9,805 bases of DNA, taken from positions 1 through 9,805 of the forward strand of contig JAEUMC010000620.1 of NCBI GenBank assembly GCA_016793415.1. The letters run 5' to 3'. Shown one piece after another: positions 6,204 through 9,805 of this stretch. The DNA is from Devosia sp. (lineage in GTDB: Bacteria > Pseudomonadota > Alphaproteobacteria > Rhizobiales > Devosiaceae). The position numbers were made by a program, and so were the translations under genes. The notes below the pieces were generated by a model. The model saw nothing but the letters and a program-made list of their open reading frames with translations, was not told the origin of the DNA and searched no databases. How positions within the stretch are numbered: position 1 is the first letter of the stretch; the number at the start of each line of letters is the position of its first letter.

Positions 6204-6335
6204 GTGAGCCTCCAAACAGGTAACGCCAATAGAACAGCAGCCTGTGGCAAAATCCGGACAGAGCGGCCACATGAGCTTTGGCAATCGCCACAGATTTCGG
6301 CTAGGGAAGCGCCGGTTTCAATAGGCAGGACGGCG
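6204..6335. promoter_or_regulatory. Divergent intergenic region with inverted repeats
   Basis: This 132-bp gap separates two divergently transcribed genes, so it should hold both promoters. CTGTGGC (6242-6248) recurs inverted as GCCACAG (6287-6293), with a further GCCACA at 6266-6271, giving three half-sites of one pattern in 52 bp. This could be an operator. No confident -35/-10 pair was found on either strand; TTGGCA (6278-6283) is the best plus-strand candidate. Confidence 0.4.
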
Positions 6336-6737
6336 ATGGTCAGCAAAGAAGAAGATTTCAAGGAGCGCTTCGTAGCCGTGCTGCAGGACCTGCGCGGCAA
6401 CGGCGGCAAGGATCCCGAGGCGATGTTCCTGATCGGCAGCCTCGCCGCCCGCCTCGTCGATCGCGCCGGGCAACCCGGCTGGGCCGCCTACAAGGCCAGC
6501 ATGTCGCGCGAGCTCTACGACAAGCTGCTCGGCGATTTCCAGAAGCAGGGCAACGACTTCCATAAGCAAGGCAAGGCCAAGCATGCCTACGCCGTGCAGG
6601 TGCTCGCCATCTCGCTGATCGCCCGCACCCAGGCCGACCCGGAAGTGCGCGCCGGCGATGGCCTGCTCGACGAGATGCTTGGCTTCCTGATCGCCACCTA
6701 TCGCAAAGCGCAGGCGGCAACGCCGAAGCCGCACTGA
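6336..6737 (+). CDS. Soluble helical protein of unknown function, upstream of ureC
   Basis: This 133-residue protein is not one I can name. It is charged, without signal peptide, membrane segment or cysteine, and appears mostly helical. It shows a basic, repeated FxKQG pattern (QKQGNDFHKQGKAKHAYAVQ, 69-88), a hydrophobic helix AYAVQVLAISLIA (84-96), and a C-terminal LLDEMLGFLIATYRKAQAA. A cytoplasmic protein is inferred. The ATG at 6336 follows GGCAGGA at five bases. The frame stays open upstream to 5295, but that part is antisense to the two exported-protein genes and reads as an Arg/His/Gln-rich shadow. ureC begins 87 bp after its stop on the same strand, so co-transcription with ureC is possible. 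A role in urease is inference from position only. Confidence 0.75.
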   Translation: MVSKEEDFKERFVAVLQDLRGNGGKDPEAMFLIGSLAARLVDRAGQPGWAAYKASMSRELYDKLLGDFQKQGNDFHKQGKAKHAYAVQVLAISLIARTQADPEVRAGDGLLDEMLGFLIATYRKAQAATPKPH

Positions 6738-6770
6738 TCGCTGCCGATTTTCGCGTCAAATGGCTGGACA

Positions 6771-6785
6771 GCCTAACTATTAGGC
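6771..6785. promoter_or_regulatory. Short perfect palindrome upstream of ureC
   Basis: GCCTAACTATTAGGC is a six-pair inverted repeat with a three-base centre, 39 bases before the ureC ATG. It is AT-rich in the middle, unlike its surroundings. TGGACA (6765-6770) sits directly in front and could serve as a -35 element, but no good -10 is placed 17 bases downstream. An operator for a local regulator is possible. Confidence 0.35.
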
Positions 6786-6795
6786 GGTTCAACTA

Positions 6796-6821
6796 GGTCC
6801 TCCGCTTTGCCTGGAAGGACC
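6796..6821 (+). promoter_or_regulatory. Hairpin that would mask the ureC ribosome-binding site
   Basis: GGTCCTCC (6796-6803) can pair with GGAAGGACC (6813-6821) through eight base pairs with one bulged A, leaving a nine-base loop (6804-6812). The whole purine-rich ribosome-binding site of ureC, GGAAGGA (6813-6819), is in the 3' arm. Folded, it would hide the site that sits five bases before the ATG at 6825. Pairing is read directly from sequence; the regulatory effect is inferred. Confidence 0.5.
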
Positions 6822-6824
6822 ATC

Positions 6825-8534
<1,710 letters not shown>

Positions 8535-8571
8535 CGCCGGCTTCGCCTCGCAAGTTTGTTCATGCTATGTT

Positions 8572-8588
8572 CTCGACATTGAGTCGAG
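8572..8588. promoter_or_regulatory. Inverted repeat overlapping the ribosome-binding site of the dehydrogenase gene
   Basis: CTCGAC (8572-8577) and GTCGAG (8583-8588) form a six-pair stem with a five-base loop. The 3' arm runs into the GAGGAG ribosome-binding site (8586-8591). It could be an operator or a weak translation-control hairpin; chance is also possible. Confidence 0.3.
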
Positions 8589-8597
8589 GAGAACAGC

Positions 8598-9446
8598 ATG
8601 GCGGTCGATCTCGCGGGCAAGGTCTGCCTCGTCACCGGAGCGAGCCGCGGTGTCGGACGCGGTGTGGCGCTCGGGCTGCTCGAGGCCGGCGCAACGGTGC
8701 ACATCACCGGCCGGACGGTGCGGAACGGCGAGCATCCGGAAGGCCTCGACCGGGCTGGCTCGCTCGCCTCGGTGCTCGATGAATCCGGCAAGTATCCCGG
8801 CCGCTGCGTCGCGCATCGCGTTGACCACGCTTACGACGTCGAGACCGAGGCGGTAGTGCACCGCGTGCTGGCCGACGAAGGCCGGCTCGATATCCTCGTC
8901 AACTCGGCCTGGCCCGGCTACGAGCGGATGGAAGAAGACAACCGCTTCACCTGGGTCGATCCGATCTGGCAGCAACCGATGTGGCGCTGGGACGCCATGA
9001 TCGGCGTCGGTGCGCGTTCCGCCTGGTGCGCCATCCGGGTGGCCAGCGAGGCGATGGCACGGCAGCGCTCCGGGCTGATCGTCAACATCTCGTTCTGGGC
9101 CGCGCAGAAGTTCATGCAGAACGTCGTCTACGGCGTCTCCAAGGCCGCCATGGACAAGATGGCCGCCGATGTCGCCCACCAGATGCGCGAGTTCGACGTC
9201 GCCGCCATCTCGCTCTATCCCGGCCTCGTCCGCACCGAGGAGGTGCTGAAGCACGCCCAGTATTTCGACATGTCGAACTCGGAGAGCCCGGAATTCCAGG
9301 GCCGCGCCGTCGCCCATCTCGCCGCCGACCCGGCACTCATGGAGAAATCGGGCAGAGTGTTCACCAGTGCCGACCTCGCGCTCGAATACGGCTATGCCGA
9401 CCTCGATGGCTACCAGCCCCGCCCCAATACGCTCGAAACCGTCTAG
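8598..9446 (+). CDS. Short-chain dehydrogenase/reductase, DHRS1-like
   Basis: This 282-residue classical SDR oxidoreductase has a Rossmann fold. The dinucleotide-binding motif TGASRGVG spans 13-20. The NNAG-equivalent is VNSAW (101-105), and the catalytic Ser165 (NIS) and YGVSK (Tyr178, Lys182) are present, followed by YPGLVRTE (207-214). The WDAMIGVGARSAWCAIRVAS stretch (131-150), the NSAWPGYE variation and the distal extension resemble DHRS1-type proteins, for which the substrate is uncertain. Arg39 after the second strand (TGRT) suggests NADP(H) preference. GAGGAG lies six bases before the ATG. It sits between ureC and a MliC-like gene without overlap. No link to urea metabolism can be read from the protein, so it may be an unrelated insertion. 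Confidence 0.88.
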   Translation: MAVDLAGKVCLVTGASRGVGRGVALGLLEAGATVHITGRTVRNGEHPEGLDRAGSLASVLDESGKYPGRCVAHRVDHAYDVETEAVVHRVLADEGRLDILVNSAWPGYERMEEDNRFTWVDPIWQQPMWRWDAMIGVGARSAWCAIRVASEAMARQRSGLIVNISFWAAQKFMQNVVYGVSKAAMDKMAADVAHQMREFDVAAISLYPGLVRTEEVLKHAQYFDMSNSESPEFQGRAVAHLAADPALMEKSGRVFTSADLALEYGYADLDGYQPRPNTLETV

Positions 9447-9530
9447 TCCCGTCCGGCGACGGCCGAAGCCGACTGAAATCCGCCACAGCGAATCGGTTAG
9501 GCTCCGGCAGTTCCGAGGAGGACCAGGACG

Positions 9531-9805
9531 ATGGAAGCTCTTGCGACTGCGGCCATGATGCAGAACGTCGACGTTTCGGCACAGGTGGTGCTGAACCTCG
9601 CCGGCGATTTCGAGCGAACTACCCACCAGTATCAGTGCGAAGGTCTCGAACCCTTCACGGTGGACTTCATCAACGCCAAGCCGAACTTCCTCGCCATCGT
9701 GCCGATCGGCCCGGAAAAGCTGGTCTTCGTCAATGTCATGGCCGCTTCGGGCGCCAAATACGTCGCCGGCCAGTACGAGTTCTGGACCAAGGGCAGCGAA
9801 GCTAC
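9531..9805 (+). CDS. MliC-type lysozyme-inhibitor-like protein (3' end outside window)
   Basis: The first 91 codons are visible. YQCEG (34-38), VDFINAKPNFLAIVP (44-58) and the block MAASGAKYVAGQYEFWTKG (70-88) match the MliC family (membrane-bound inhibitor of C-type lysozyme), whose members normally bind host or phage lysozyme in the periplasm. The N-terminus MEALATAAMMQNVDVSAQVV is not a convincing signal peptide: no positive charges, a short hydrophobic run and no lipobox. The in-frame stop TAG at 9498-9500 rules out a longer start, while GAGGAGG (9515-9521) and AGGA (9525-9528) support 9531. The protein may use a non-classical export route, or the signal sequence may have been lost. The 84-bp gap before it holds nothing clear. 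Confidence 0.75.
   Translation, partial: MEALATAAMMQNVDVSAQVVLNLAGDFERTTHQYQCEGLEPFTVDFINAKPNFLAIVPIGPEKLVFVNVMAASGAKYVAGQYEFWTKGSEA

Noticed and set aside
5295..6335. Plus-strand open frame continuous with the 6336-6737 gene (480 codons in total)
   Set aside because: The first 347 codons are antisense to two genes with good signal peptides and ribosome-binding sites. The product is Arg/His/Gln-rich without any domain, and 6336 has its own ribosome-binding site.
9449..9462. Five-pair inverted repeat CCGTC/GACGG after the dehydrogenase stop
   Set aside because: Too short, and no T-run follows; not supportable as a terminator.
8565..9626. 353-codon minus-strand open frame opposite the dehydrogenase
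   Set aside because: Shadow of a clear SDR gene with complete catalytic motifs; no domain in the translated product.

Overview
This window (about 65% GC by eye) holds the end of a urea ABC-transporter operon followed by structural urease genes. The genes are tightly packed, ATGA stop/start overlaps are common, and UreC has the alphaproteobacterial wording around the active-site lysine ([16 protein letters not shown]). I infer an alphaproteobacterium, most likely Hyphomicrobiales (rhizobial/Devosia-like). Genus cannot be settled from the window.

Layout. Positions 1-3636 (+) are the transporter block: the 3' end of urtB, then urtC and urtD, an extra membrane-anchored protein of unknown function (2405-2935), then urtE. 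Stop/start overlaps of four bases join urtB-urtC, urtC-urtD and the unknown gene-urtE. Two intergenic spaces, 2131-2323 and 3637-3847, carry related degenerate inverted-repeat elements. Positions 3848-5291 (+) are ureD, ureA and ureB, ending at a strong hairpin. Positions 5346-6203 run on the minus strand and encode two small exported proteins. They look like divergent members of one family and are separated by a hairpin and a perfect 23-bp tandem repeat. A divergent intergenic region leads to a plus-strand helical hypothetical protein (6336-6737). Next come ureC (6825-8534), a DHRS1-like short-chain dehydrogenase (8598-9446), and a MliC-type lysozyme-inhibitor-like protein cut by the window end (9531-9805).

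How the genes work together. UrtB/UrtC (membrane) with UrtD/UrtE (ATPases) import urea. UreA, UreB and UreC form the nickel urease that hydrolyses it, and UreD is a maturation chaperone. The remaining accessory genes (ureE, F, G) and urtA are not in the window and presumably lie on either side. The standard ure order is interrupted: ureC is about 1.5 kb from ureB, behind opposite-strand genes, so it probably has its own transcription start.

No wholly new system is visible. The points most worth a second look are the exported-protein pair inside the urease locus, the 23-bp tandem repeat beside it, the hairpin that could mask the ureC ribosome-binding site, the unknown protein coupled to urtE, and the paired inverted-repeat elements.
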